Shown: piece by piece, positions 26,191 through 37,538 of the stretch
Layout: every line of letters begins with the position of its first letter
Numbering within the stretch: the stretch's first letter is position 1
Source: Allodiplogaster sudhausi
Taxonomy: Eukaryota > Nematoda > Chromadorea > Rhabditida > Diplogasteridae
Reading direction: 5' to 3'
Assembly (NCBI GenBank): GCA_945643635.1
Contig: CALZFC010000109.1
Coordinates: 180,001-244,000, forward strand
DNA: 64,000 nucleotides
The notes under the pieces: model-generated
What the model was told of the DNA's origin: nothing
The model's database searches: none
The model's input: the letters and a program-made list of their open reading frames with translations, nothing else
Translations under genes and position numbers: made by a program

Positions 26191-26631
26191 ACCGTATTTT
26201 CTCTATTAGTACCCCCGGGGGTTCTATTTTTCAATACCCTTGCGAGAGGGGGGCACTATTAGAGGGAGGGGTTCTATTAGAGGGAGGGGTTCTATTTTTC
26301 AATGTGAGATACTTAAAGTTTAATATCAACATTTAATTCCCAAAAAAAGAAGAATCGTAGCCCGAATTCTATGGAATCATCACTGGAATATCCGTTTTAC
26401 AACAGATTTATCATGAATTTGGCATCAAGTCATTGGAAAGAGCACCCCATGCCTCCAGGATCCGTTCGTAGTACAGCTAGATATGAGGTATTAGACTGTT
26501 AGGGGGGGTACTATTGGAGGGGGGGTTCTACTAGAGGGAGGGGTTCTATTTTTCAATGGCATTTTCAGAGGGGGGTACTATTAGAGGGGGGGTTCTAATA
26601 AAGGGGGGGGTACTAATAGAGAAAATACGGT
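26191..26631. mobile_element. 441-bp inverted-repeat element (MITE-like) in R1 intron 5
   Basis: Ends are inverted repeats of about 25 bp: ACCGTATTTTCTCTATTAGT at the left, its complement at the right. Both flanks show ACAT, a possible 4-bp target duplication, though the flank is itself an ACAT repeat. Inside are several GGGAGGGGTTCTATT units. No coding capacity. Confidence 0.7.
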
Positions 26632-26636
26632 ACATA

Positions 26637-26644
26637 ATACATAC

Positions 26645-26695
<51 letters not shown>
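26637..26695. repeat. ACAT then (AT)n microsatellite
   Basis: An ACATAC run followed by about 19 AT dinucleotides, in R1 intron 5 next to the inverted-repeat element. Confidence 0.9.
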
Positions 26696-26700
<5 letters not shown>

Positions 26701-28059
26701 TGCTATTGCATTTATCCAAACCCAAAGTAGCGCCGACGCCGCTGCAATGACCGCTTGGACGGCGCCAACGATCGCCAAGTTTCGCTCAATTGGGGAACCT
26801 CTCTGACGTGTGCCTCTCTGCATAATTGTATGTCATTTATTTATTTATTTAGATGACGTTGCTATTTGATATTTTCCCTGAAATCAAGAGTAATTGACTC
26901 TTGTCCTCATAAGAGTTTTCCTCCTCCCCCTCCCCAAATAAAATATATAAAAAAACCTACTTCTGCTCTATTCGCCTGCAGCCGCACGATTGTGATAACA
27001 GTGAGCGCAAAAGCGAGAAAGCCGAAGAGCAACGACGTCACAGTCAAGATTGCAGCGGATGAGAAATAGTTCTAAAGTTTTGACATGAACTTTTTTCTGT
27101 ATCTTAAATTAGTAAATTGCCAGAAAGGACAAACAGTTGAATGGTCAAGGCTTCCCCCGAGGCTACGAAATGAGATTTCGAAAATCACGATAAAATTTTG
27201 GCGGTTGCAAATGCAAGAAATAGGAATTAGAGGCGGCATCGTATGTCATTATGATATGTCAAAAATCCGTGGGATCAATAGAACCCCTTCGAATTTAATA
27301 TTATGATTTCTGTTATGTAGTGGACGTGAACTTTCGACCGGTATATACATATCTATGAATATATAGCATTTATGTAGTTCATTTCCGAATGTCGGGAGAG
27401 AGTGAGGGAGGATAAGAAATACAGACAGGGTCAGAGCCAACCTGAAAACTGAACGATTTTTCCGCCATAAGTAAATAGGATCCGTGGACAGAGATAACAT
27501 ATGCTCGCGCAGGAAGCACCGTCCAATAGACAATCGGAGGCAAAATTGCGAGGAGCACGTAGAATTTCCAGCTATTCTCGATCCAAAACTAGAAGAAGAA
27601 GAAAAGAATCAAAGGTCATTGCCAGCTCCATTATCTTAATCAATAAATTTTGACTTAAAAGTAAAAAGACGCTTTCATTTATTTATTTAGTCAATATTCA
27701 ATTTTTCTTTAAAAAACTACACTTGGATACAGAATGTGATATGGGTGATTTATATATAAAAAAAGTGTATTGCACAAAAATAAATCTATTTAGCTAAGGA
27801 AGACCTGTGACATACGCGTCGGCCAGAAAACGACGGAGAATCGATTGAGGGAGCAGATTAGCGAAATTGTGAAGTGAAGCTGATTCCGCCAGAAGGACGA
27901 TAGGAGCAAGGGCATAAGCCAGTACGACGGACCGCCGCTGTTCATTAGCGGAAACAACCACGCGCATCCCTAGCTGCTGTTCAGCAGCGTCAACGGCAGC
28001 ACGTTCAGCAGAAAGAGTGGCGTGCCCTGAAAGGAGGGCGATCTCACCGATAATTTGAG

Positions 28060-28800
28060 CAGGTTCGAATCCGCCCTATCACAAAGCAAAAAATATATGT
28101 CAACTTGGTGGCGGAGCTTCACGAGGCTCTCTCAATCTGTAAATATCCGATAACATGATGGAATAATTGTAATTCAGCTGTTAATTTATGATGAGACATC
28201 ACGGTTCGGCATTTGTCAAGCGGATGGTGTTGTAGGTAGCAGGAATGCCTTCCGCACGAGCGGTTCATTCTTGCCTAGACAGATTTTTTGGACTACGGAA
28301 GAAAATGCGGATTGCTCCATATGGTTTACGGATACCTCCTTTAACGAGACTATCCACACAGCGTTTTGCCTATACACAGCGAAGATAGTTCAGAACTATC
28401 TGCACGGTGCGATAGGTCAGTATGACAGTTCGCCCTGGTCTAACTATCTGCGAAAACCGGCTGCGAACTGTCTGGGTCAAGGCGAACTATTTTCGTCTCG
28501 TTTGCTCACTCCCCTCTCGCCCTGCCCATGCTCTCAGTCCACTATAAAGGTGCAGTCGAAAACCCGCCGCCTGAGGTCGCCAATTTGCTTGTTTAACAAA
28601 TCAGCAATGTGAAACGCTGAATGCCGCGGCTGGTTGAACACGTTCAGCCAGCTCTCTTTAGCAGAACTACAGATAGTACCGTCAAGGTGAACTATTCAGT
28701 TCCGGCGGAAAATAGTACGGCATACCAATACTATCTCCGCTTTTTGCAAAAATCAGTTCATTTCATTGCGGTCGAGATATTTTTGACTGACATCGACCGT
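28060..28800. repeat. foldback-type sequence inside R1 intron 1
   Basis: R1 intron 1 is about 830 bp, against about 250 bp in R3. The extra DNA is rich in short inverted motifs (GATAGTTCAGAACTATC; ACAGTTCGCC with GGCGAACTATTTTC; AGTACGGCATACCAATACT) as in foldback elements. I could not define its ends. Confidence 0.35.
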
Positions 28801-29197
28801 AAATTGGTGAAAAATCAACGGAATATGTAGTAACATCATTTTCTGCCTACACACACCAAAATGACGCCGCCGACGTATAGCTTGAAAAAGAAGGTGCTGT
28901 ACGGCGGCTGAGTACGCCGAGTGAGAAAGAGCGCGAGCAGCACGGCAGAGACTGAGGTCGAGAGGACCCCAAAGAGAAGACGAGCGAGTTCCACCGAGAA
29001 CTTGAAGAGGCGAGAAGAGGTCGCCGCGCCCGAGGATTCGTTCATTTGTCGCACTGAAAATGGCGTAATGCAAAAAGCACAAAATTCGATAAAGTGGTGG
29101 GAGGAGCACATGTATGCGAATTCGTTTACATTTATGCGAATTTTGCGGGATTTCCCCAATAATATCTTGCTTGCATTGTTAAAATGTGACTAAATAC

Positions 29198-29508
29198 ACA
29201 CAGAAAAAAACTTGCAATTATTGTTCCATCCAAAATTGTGGTATGGGAGCGCACATCGAAAAATTGTGACATCACATATCACAACTTGGGGGCAAGGGCC
29301 ATGCTCACTCCTGCCTCTCTCGCCCAGCCGTGGTCGCAAAGCACTACATAAATGTACAGCCCCACTTAAAAATGAGCGATACTGAGATGTCACAATTTTT
29401 TCCTGCCGCTAATTGTGAAATGGGGTGCAACACAATTGTGCCGGCTTAAAATCGCCACAATATTGATACATGAAATTGTGTCATCCCTTGTCACATCGTT
29501 TTCTGTGT
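29198..29508. mobile_element. 311-bp inverted-repeat element
   Basis: Begins ACACAGAAAA and ends TTTTCTGTGT, perfect 10-bp inverted repeats. Inside, AATTGTGACATCAC-type motifs recur in both orientations, so it could fold on itself. Noncoding. I could not identify a target duplication. Confidence 0.5.
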
Positions 29509-30316
29509 TTTTTTTTCTCGAGCGGGCGGTTTAATTGACAGCTCAGCAAAAATGGTGTAATTAGGTGTAATTGGTTCACTCCTGCATGCAGACAGCTTTT
29601 TAGACTACTGATAGCTACTACGGATTGTACTACGGATATGGTTCACGAATAGTATTAAGATAGAGGGCGATATATGTAAGTACGGGTATATCCGTATGGA
29701 GGTGAAAATACGGATAATCCGTACATAATATCCATTACCAGTACAGCATATTAAACACAAAAGAGCTCAACTGAAACATCAATATTGCTCAATAGAGCGA
29801 TGAACATTGCTAGACATCTTCTTAGTAAACTGTTCATTTCAAGTGACGTCATTTTGTGAATAAATTCATTAACAATGGGAAAGTAGCATACGTACATACC
29901 AGGTTTTACGCAAGCAGTTAGTTTCTCGCTGGAAGTAAAATACAAACAAGTTTATCCGGGACTTCTCGGAAGCATAGAAAAAGCACTTTGCATTGCTTGC
30001 ACGTAAAAAAGCTCAACTGCGTGTTAAAGGGTGAATTCTTCTAAACAGAGTATGGTAAGAAAACAAGTACTATTTACGTATTCATGAAAAAATTCCGTTT
30101 GATGCTCACTACAGAATACGTCTCTCATATCCTATCTATCTTCTTCTCCATCTCTCTCTCTCTCTCTCTTCCTCTCTCTCTCTCTCTACCGCCCTCGCAC
30201 TTTCTTCAATCTGACAATAAGTATTATGTAGTCATTGCGAAGAAGAGCTACATAGATCAGAACTACATCAACAGGAAGCGTCTACACAAAGATGGAATTA
30301 TGATAGGGTTGGGCTA
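29509..30316. other. intergenic, upstream of R1
   Basis: AT-rich with a CT tract at 30151-30188 and several TACGGAT/ATCCGTA inverted motifs at 29615-29725. The GAATTCT..AACAGAGTATGGT block at about 30030-30056 recurs at about 30802 and 34165, marking the start of the repeated blocks of the receptor array. Confidence 0.45.
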
Positions 30317-30395
30317 ACGGAAATCGTTCCAAGCGGACGGCGTAATCGGCTGCCCGTGACATCGGCCAAATAATAGTTGCCTAGAACGAGCCAAA
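30317..30395 (-). pseudogene. orphan exon 7 of the receptor family
   Basis: The minus strand reads WLVLGNYYLADVTGSRLRRP and ends with TAA shortly after. It matches exon 7 of R5 and R3, but no other receptor exon adjoins it; the next receptor exon on this strand upstream is R2's own exon 7. Confidence 0.7.
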
Positions 30396-31171
30396 GATAT
30401 TATCCATTTAACTTCATTATTTTTTTTGCATTGAAACAATTCAATAGAAATATATTAATGACTTTTTTGTCAAATGCAATCCTGTCTTATGAATTTCGGC
30501 GATCGCCATAATTTTTTTTGACATATAATTTTTCTCGGTGATCACCCTTCATTAAAATTCGATGAAATTTGATGAAAAATTCGCTACATTAAATAATTGC
30601 AAAAGCTTTAGCTGATTGGGGAGATAAGAAAGAATAGCGAGAGACAATCGAAAAAAGACTTTATGATAGCAGAAAGTTTCAGATTTGAAATAATAAACAA
30701 ATTGTTAATTCCAGACATCTCGAATCGTCTTACTCGTTTCGCTATACAAACCTTTTTTTATTGTTTTCATTATGAATAAATAAGAATTTGCATATGAAAG
30801 GGTGAATTCAAAACAGAGTATGGTTCGACAACAAGCATGTATGTATATTCATCAGAACATCTGTGAGATGCTCGTTACAATCTGCTTCTCTCATTGTCAC
30901 TCTCTCTCTCTCTATCTGTCTTCGCTATCTCTCTATTACACTCTCTTGCGCTCTTCCTCTATCTGCGTCCCCTTTTCTCTCTATCTCGCCTTCTGTACTC
31001 TGGCAAACAATACGTCTACAATTGAGTGAGACTCACAGAGCGAAAAAACAATGTCAGAATAGAGTTCTTAAAATCAAAAACTACTTGAAAAATTTCATTT
31101 CAGTTTCAAAATTCGCAACAATAAGTGAGAAAATTTCACTGAATATGAATGACATCATGAGAAATGATCTG
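30396..31171. repeat. receptor-array flanking block, copy in the R2 unit
   Basis: Parallels 33995-34875 in the R3 unit: the same CAGAAAGTTTCAGA..ATAATAAACAA segment, the AGAGTATGGTTCGA line, a CT-rich tract (30898-31000) and the GACATCATGAGAAATGATCT stretch at the end. No coding sequence. Confidence 0.8.
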
Positions 31172-31302
31172 CCGCGCGTTTAATCTGTCCAAAGTATGAA
31201 ACATGTTCGGAACGCTTGTTCGCAACATTGGCGTTGTTGTCACAGGCTGAGAACAAGCTGGCAACAGCTCATCATATCCTAACAAACCTCTGCAAATGTT
31301 TT

Positions 31303-31376
31303 GTTTGCACGGGGATTCGAACCCTAGACTTGCAAACTGTAACGCAGTCACGTTACCCACTAGGCCACGCTGCTAC
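31303..31376 (-). repeat. tRNA-like (SINE-type) module
   Basis: On the minus strand an A-box-like TGGCCTAGTGGGTAACG and a B-box GGTTCGAATCC are correctly spaced, as in tRNA genes and tRNA-derived SINEs. The acceptor and anticodon stems pair poorly, so I do not call a functional tRNA. It lies inside the 1139-bp element. Confidence 0.6.
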
Positions 31377-31451
31377 TTGGGAACGGCCAGGCTGGGATAG
31401 CACACAATCTTTGCCCTATCGGAAACCAAGTTGCTTGCCAAGTTGCGAAAA

Positions 31452-31835
31452 CTTGCCAAGTTGCGAGAGAGACACTTTAACGTTGTCCTTTAAGTGCGTT
31501 AGATAATCAGTATAACCGCCTTTCTCTGCTGCATCGAACACCATAAAGAAATACGGCTCCTTCGGGCTCTCTCTATTTTTAATTCTATTTTAAAGTGTTT
31601 TTGTGTACATTTGGCTACATGTCTTCATGGCGTTTGGCAGCTTGCCAAGGTGCGAGAGAGACACTTTAACGTTTTCCTTTAATTACGTAAGATACATCAG
31701 AAGAACCGCCTTTCTCTGCTGCATCGAACACCATAGAGAGAGACGGCTCGTTTGGGCTCTCTTTATTTTTAATTATATTTTAAATAGCTTTTGTGCACAT
31801 ATGGTTGCATCTCTTGATACCGTTTGGCAACTTGC
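31452..31835. repeat. 189-bp tandem duplication inside the 1139-bp element
   Basis: CTTGCCAAG starts copies at 31452 and 31641. Both contain GCGAGAGAGACACTTTAACG and CCGCCTTTCTCTGCTGCATC in order, with scattered differences. Confidence 0.85.
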
Positions 31836-32460
31836 CAACAACCTGGCTCGCTCGCTATTGGTCGAATCCTGAAATGGGCCAATGAGCGAGTGGGGCGGTG
31901 CTTCCGCGGGCTCTGCGATCTCGCGTGTCGCAGGCTCGGCGACAATCTTTTTTCTCTCTGCACGCGAGAGGGGGAGGCAGGCAGAGAGCGGCGACGTCTT
32001 TTTTTCTCTGCATTGTGCTATTTCGTTGGTGACGAGCAAAAGCACACCGGAGCAGCTTTTGCTCGCCACAACCTGCGTCTCCATCTTTGCGTTGTCTCTA
32101 CATTTTCGTGCTTGTTCTGACCAAGTGACCACTTCAGAACTTCGAAACAGGAAGTGCACACAAGCGATAAAGTTATCACAAGCTGGATACATGTTCGGAA
32201 CACATGTGTATTAAGATAGGCTGGAACACTGCCAATTCTTTTGTTTCGAACATGTTTCAAACAAGATTGTTTTGAACATGTTTCAAACTTTTGACAGATT
32301 AAAGGCGCGGCTGTTTTTTTCGCGGCATAGAAAGGAAGCACCAGAGCTACACAGATAATCTGATAAAGTCATATTTCAGGTTCGACATAGACAAAGAATA
32401 CAACTTTCAGAAATAATCGAATGAATTGGCTTTCCTTTTATTTGGAGCTGTTTTCTTTTC

Positions 32461-33512
32461 CTACACACACATCGGCTGAAGTTCCGTACGAGAATGAGAA
32501 CTAGGTAATAGTTCAATTTGGCGGTAATTTCGCAAATACTCCTTGGCAATCTTTGGACAAGGACGTCGTAGTCGGCTGCCCGTGACGTCGGCCAAGAAAA
32601 AGTTGTCTAGGACGAACCAGCTATCCATAGATTTTTTTTAAATTAAAACAATTCAACAGAAATATGTATAATTTTTCGCTTTTCGTCCTCCTCTAAAGTT
32701 CGATGGTCAGAGTGACCATTTCATTATCTGTGCTGATTGTGAAGAGAAAGAGATTCGAACCGTGCATCATTCCCAATTGTTGTCGAGACGAACAGCATGG
32801 ACCACGGCGCGCAAAAGGCGTGGACGTCAAGGCAGACCTCCACGCCAAGGTAGATGAACGCATAGTTCGTGGTACGAGTGACGTACACAGACACGTAGAT
32901 CCAGGCCTTAAATACGGCCCAAACTCTCTTTGAATTCTTGCGCTCATAAGCCGGAATAAAGAGCGATTTAGAGAGGGGCGCTATTACCATAATCCTGAAA
33001 AAAAGTAAGTTCAAATAGATTTCGGTACCCAAAGTAGTGCTGACACCGATGCAAAGAGCGCTTGAACGCCAGCAACGATCATCAAGTTCCGCTCGACCGA
33101 ACTACCCCAACGTGTGCTTCTCTGTACACGATAAAGGTGACAATTTACAGTGCTGGTCAAAATGATATTAACTTTTGGTTTTTCACGCACATTTTCCTTC
33201 AAAGTGTTTGAAAGTGAAACAATTTCAGAGTGGGTTGCAATTCTATGTTGCAATTTAGCAGCATGTGATATTTCTAACTCGGTTATAGTACACTACTCTC
33301 TCAAATCCTTAAAGGAGGACGATGTACACACCAAAATGGTGCCGGCGACGTAGAGCTTGAAGAAGAAGGTGCTGTACGGCGGCTGAGTACGCCGAGTGAG
33401 AAAGAGCGCGAGCAGCACGGCAGAGACTGAGGTCGAGAGGACGCCAAAGAGAAGACGACACCGAGAACTTGAAGAGGCGAGGAGAGGTCACCGCGCACGA
33501 GGAATCGTTCAT
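32461..33512 (-). pseudogene. R2: receptor pseudogene lacking exons 2 to 4
   Basis: Exon 1 (33512 to about 33335), exon 5 (about 33120-33028), exon 6 (about 32907-32762) and exon 7 (about 32629 to TAG at 32461) are present. Exons 2-4 are gone: near 33240 sequence homologous to R3 position 35790 runs directly into sequence homologous to R3 position 37258. Exon 1 also lacks 8 bp (GCGAGTTC in R3, missing near 33455), which shifts the frame in TM1. Exons 6-7 remain open (FVLDNFFLADVTGSRLRRP). Not functional as a receptor. Confidence 0.85.
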
Positions 33513-35026
33513 TTTGTCGCGTTGACTTAAACTGAAAAAGATGATGCAATATTGAAACTGTTGTTAATAGCGCTCGATACAGAGTCCACAGTATAGTCCT
33601 ATAGCGAGGTTGGCTTCATCACTTCTACCTCATTTGATAGAGTCATGGACTATGTGGAGTTTGAGCCGGCGGCATCGAATCCGCTGGGAAGCAAATGTTA
33701 TCGCCCACATACTTTCTGCGTGTGAGATACGAGAAAGCGCTAGCAGGCAGAATGCTCGATGCCAACAACTTCCTTGAACATAATGCTCCATTACGTACAA
33801 CTCATATATACTCTCGACGGGCGGCAAGGATTCGAGTAGGATTTTTTTAACGACGAAAATACTAATAAAAATAAAAATTTAAACAAAAATTAATATTAGA
33901 AAATCAAAAGATTAACAAAAGAAAGACATCCATTCAGTGAAGATATGTATGTACTATGTAAGATATTACATATTAACAATTGGAAAAGAACAATCTCATG
34001 ATGAACTTTATGAAAGCAGAAAGTTTCAGACTAGAAATAATAAACAAGTTGTTAATTCCAGACATCTCGAAAGTACACGTCTTCCTTGTTTCTCTAGACA
34101 AACATTTTTTTTTTTTTTTAAATTGTTTTCACTTTAAATTAATGTGAAATTGCGTGTGAAAGGGTGAAGTTTTCGAAATAGAGTATGGTTCGATAACAAT
34201 TACTATATTCATATTAACATCTTGTGATATACTCATTACAATATGATTCTCTCATATGCTTTCTCTCTATCTCTATCTCTCTCTTCTATATTTCTATCTA
34301 GTACTTTCTTTCGATCTATGTATCTGCCTCCCCTCTTATCTTTATCTCGCCTTCTGTACTCTGTTGCAATTTATTTCATCTGGTGTTTTGCTATTTCCTT
34401 CTATTTCTCGTACACACTCCACATGACTGTGTGATTATGGTCCGTTATTTTTTTTAGCTGTCCCTTCTCTTCTTTTCTCTCTTACACCTCTCAAATTACC
34501 TCTATCTCTCCCTCTCGTGCTCTTTCTCTCTTTTCGCTCTTTCTCAGACTTTTTCTCTAGGTGACGGTGTATGTTGAATATATGAAGCCACAGCTGCAAT
34601 TGTCAGATGAATATTTCTCCACAAGCACATCCAAACTACATTCATGTAACTATTCATGTAGAAGTTGAGGAAATGAATCCAAAAGAATCATTCGTTCTTA
34701 TGGCAAACAATATGTCTATGTACAAAATAATGTGTCTTTCAATTAGAGGGATAATACAATTTCAGAATAGAGTTCTTAAAATCAAAACAACTTGAAAACA
34801 TTTCATTTCCGTTTCAAACTGCCCAACAATCAATGAACGAAAAAAATTTCCTTGAATATGACATCATGAGAAATGATCTGTTTTTTCGCGGCATAGAAAC
34901 TAAGCACCAGAGCTACAGATGTAATCTGATAAAGTCATATTTCAGGTTCGACATAGACAAAGAATACAACTTTCAGAAATGTTCGAACGAATTGGCTTTC
35001 CTCTTATTTGGAGCTGTTTTCTTTTC
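33513..35026. repeat. receptor-array flanking block, R3 unit
   Basis: 33513-33990 is AT-rich with nothing recognised. From about 33995 it parallels the R2 unit (30660-31171, then 32311 onward) through to R3 exon 7, including the CT-rich stretch (34255-34350) and the empty insertion site at 34876-34880. Serine/phenylalanine-rich frames over the CT tract are not genes. Confidence 0.7.
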
Positions 35027-37538
35027 CTACACACACATCGGCTGAAGTTCCGTACGAGATTGAAAACTACGTAATAGTTCAATTTGGCGATACTTTTGCA
35101 AATACTCCTTGGCAATCTTTTTACGAGGACGTCGTAGTCGGCTGCCCGTGGCGTCGGCCAAGAAAAAGTTGTCTAGGACGAACCAGCTATCCATAGATTT
35201 TTTAAAATTAAACATCTATGGATAGCTTTCGTCCTCCTCTATCGATGATCAGAGTGACTATTTCATTATCTGTGCTGATTATGAAGAGAAAGAGATTCGA
35301 ACCGTGCATCATTCCGAATTGTTTTCGAGACGAACAGCATTGACCACGGCGCGCAAAAGGCGTGGATTTCGAGGCAGACCTCTACGCCAAGGAAGATGAA
35401 CGCATGGTTCGTGGTACGATTGACGTACAAAGACACGTAGATGAAGGCCTTAAATACGGCCCAAAACGATCTCTCTCACTCCCTTTGAATTCTTGCGCTC
35501 ATAAGCCGGAATAAAGAGCGATTTAGAATGGGGCACGATTACCATAATCCTAAAAAAAAATAAGTTCAAATAGATTTCGGCACCCAAAGTAGTGCCGACA
35601 CCGCTGCAAAGAGCGCTTGAACGGCAGCAACGATCATCAAGTTCCGCTCGACCGAACTACCCCAACGTGTGCTTCTCTGCACACGATGAAGGTAACAATT
35701 TACTGTGCTGATCAAAATTCGATTAACTATTTGTTTTTTTCATGCACATTTTCCTCCAAAGTAATTGAAAGTGATTTGAAATTTTCAGGGAGGTGTTCTT
35801 GACACTGTCAGATTTTCAGTAGCCGTATATTGGTTTCATTGATCCACTCCATATCAATAACTTAAATCACCTTGGTTGGACTTTCCCGATCAAGAGTAAT
35901 AAACACATGTCCACTGTTATTAGCGGCATAATTCCTCCCTCCCCCCTCTCCTAAAAGAAAAAAAACTCCTACTTCTGCTTTATTCGCTTGTAGCCGAACG
36001 ATTGTTAGTACGGTTAGAGCAAACGCGAGAAAGCCGAAGAGTCCCGACGTCACAGTCACCACAGCTGCGATTGGGAAATAGTTCTAAAGGTTTTTTTTTA
36101 GATAAATTGTTTTGTATCAGCTAAATTAGTCAATGGCCAAAGCGACCAAATGTTAGAGAGAAAGAGAGAGAGACCTCTACCCTGCTGATCAACCTGAGCC
36201 TCTTTCTTTCTCATCTGACTCTCGTTAAAATCTCACTTTTCGCCAAAGTCATGAACCTTTTTTGCCTCGTTTAACTTCTTCACCTAGGGTCTCATCTTTC
36301 TCAACCAATAGTTGCTATACAAAACTTCTCAGAGAGTAGCTAAGGTCACAAACCCGAAAGCTGAACGATACTTCAAGAAGAATCACATAGAAGCCGTTGA
36401 TCGTGGTAGCATAAGCTCGCTCAGGCAGTGCCATCCAATAGACAATCGGAGGCAAAATTGCGAGGAGCACGTAGAATTTCCTGCCGTTCTCACTCCAAAA
36501 CTAGAACAGCATGAATTAATTTTGATAAAAACTTTTTTTAAACCTTGATTTGTTGATTTAAAAATAATTTCCCTTTAAAAATCAGCACTTTGATGAAGAA
36601 AGTGAATTGGGAGATTTATAAATAATAATAAAAAGTTTTTTGCACACAAAAGCCAATTAAACGAAGGCGATCACCGAAAAATTATGTTAGATTTCAAATT
36701 GCCGAGGTATTTTCGTGAGTTCGATTTTCATTTTTTGTTCGATCTGCGAAATAGCACACGATAATCTTACACTTACAATTAGTGCCTACTGTTCCTAGTC
36801 TCACAGCCAAGGTGGCAATTCGAACCAGGATTATTTATTTTTCGTGATCGTCCCCCTTTCATCTAGCTTCCCTAAAGACCTGCGGCATACTCGTCGGCCT
36901 GAAAACGATGGAGCATCGATTTAAAGCGCAGATGAGCGAAATTGTGAAGTGAAGCTGATTCCGACAGAAGTAGGACATGAGGAGGGGCATGAACCAATGC
37001 GACGACCCGCCGCTTTTCATTAGTGGAAGCAACCACGAGCATCCCCAGCTGCTGTTCAGCAGCATAAACGGCATCACGTTCAGGAAAAAGAGTGGCGTGC
37101 CCTTAGCGAAACCAGAAATTCAGTCTTGAATTCGCGTCTTTATGCACATCCAAAAAACGAGAAACGTGACTAAAAAGGTCAGGAAAATTGAAATAGATTT
37201 TCGTTTCGACCGTAATCTATTTCAATTTTCCTTTTCATTATAATGCAACACTTCAATTCACTATGTTGCAATTTAGCAGCATGTGATATTTCTAACTCGG
37301 TTATAGTACACTACTCTCTCAAATCCTTAAAGGAGGACGATGTACACACCAAAATGGTGCCGGCGACGTAGAGCTTGAAGAAGAAGGTGTTGTACGGCGG
37401 CTGAGTACGCCGAATGAGAAAGAGCGCGAGCAACACGGCAGAGACTGAGGTCGAGAGGACGCCAAAGAGAAGACGAGCGAGTTCCACCGAGAACTTGACG
37501 AGGCGAGGAGAGGTCGCCGCGCACGAGGATTCGTTCAT
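35027..37538 (-). CDS. R3: intact SRG-superfamily-like chemoreceptor
   Basis: Seven in-phase GT-AG exons: 37538-37350, 37101-36880, 36500-36354, 36083-35973, 35676-35584, 35448-35303, 35186-35027. Total 1068 nt, 355 aa plus stop, no internal stops. Seven hydrophobic segments can be placed: TM1 VELARLLFGVLSTSV, TM2 across exons 1-2, TM3 before CALNRCSIVF, TM4 VLLAILPPIVYW, TM5 with SGLFGFLAFALTVLTIVRLQ, TM6 across exons 5-6, TM7 in FIFLGVEVCLEIHAFCAPWS, then a basic tail (LRRPRKKIAKEY). The LNRxSIVF motif after TM3 and the overall plan resemble nematode Srg/Sru/Srv receptors. The start follows a TTCTTCAG acceptor at 37558, probably for a spliced leader. The only complete copy among R1-R6. Ligand unknown. 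Confidence 0.8.
35185..35227. repeat. 14-bp perfect hairpin over the exon 7 acceptor of R3
   Basis: AGCTATCCATAGAT at 35185-35198 and its exact complement at 35214-35227, separated by 15 AT-rich bases. The stem includes the AG acceptor (35188-35187) of R3 exon 7. The second arm is absent in R2 at 32640. Confidence 0.85.

Larger units (their letters stand above)
25747..29045 (-). pseudogene. R1: SRG-superfamily-like chemoreceptor pseudogene
   Basis: All seven exons of the array family can be placed: 29045-28857, 28026-27805, 27588-27442, 27071-26961, 26817-26722, 26119-25974, and about 25790 to TGA at 25747. Sizes match intact R3 almost exactly. TM1 is in exon 1 (FSVELARLLFGVLSTSV), TM2-3 in exon 2 with SLNRFSVVF, TM4 in exon 3, TM5 in exon 4, TM6 across exons 5-6, TM7 in exon 6. 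It is broken by TAG at 27970-27972 (exon 2, where R3 has Trp), lacks an AG acceptor before exon 7, and has an early stop in exon 7. Intron 1 is enlarged by repeat-like sequence and intron 5 holds an inverted-repeat element. The family resembles nematode Srg/Sru/Srv-type receptors; the exact class is uncertain. Confidence 0.85.
31172..32310. mobile_element. 1139-bp DNA element with long TIRs and CTG target duplication
   Basis: Begins CCGCGCGTTTAATCTGTCCA and ends in the inverted equivalent (GACAGATTAAAGGCGCGG). The inverted repeats extend through GAAACATGTTC, about 40 bp. CTG flanks both sides (31169-31171, 32311-32313). The paralogous block at 34855-34900 reads straight through (GAAATGATCTGTTTTTTCGC) without the element and with one CTG: an empty site. 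No transposase; it holds a tRNA-like module and a 189-bp tandem duplication, so it is non-autonomous. A 3-bp duplication fits CACTA- or Harbinger-type elements, but the family is not assigned. Confidence 0.85.

Noticed and set aside
31303..31376. Functional tRNA gene
   Set aside because: A- and B-boxes are present but acceptor and anticodon stems do not pair well, and it lies inside a mobile element.
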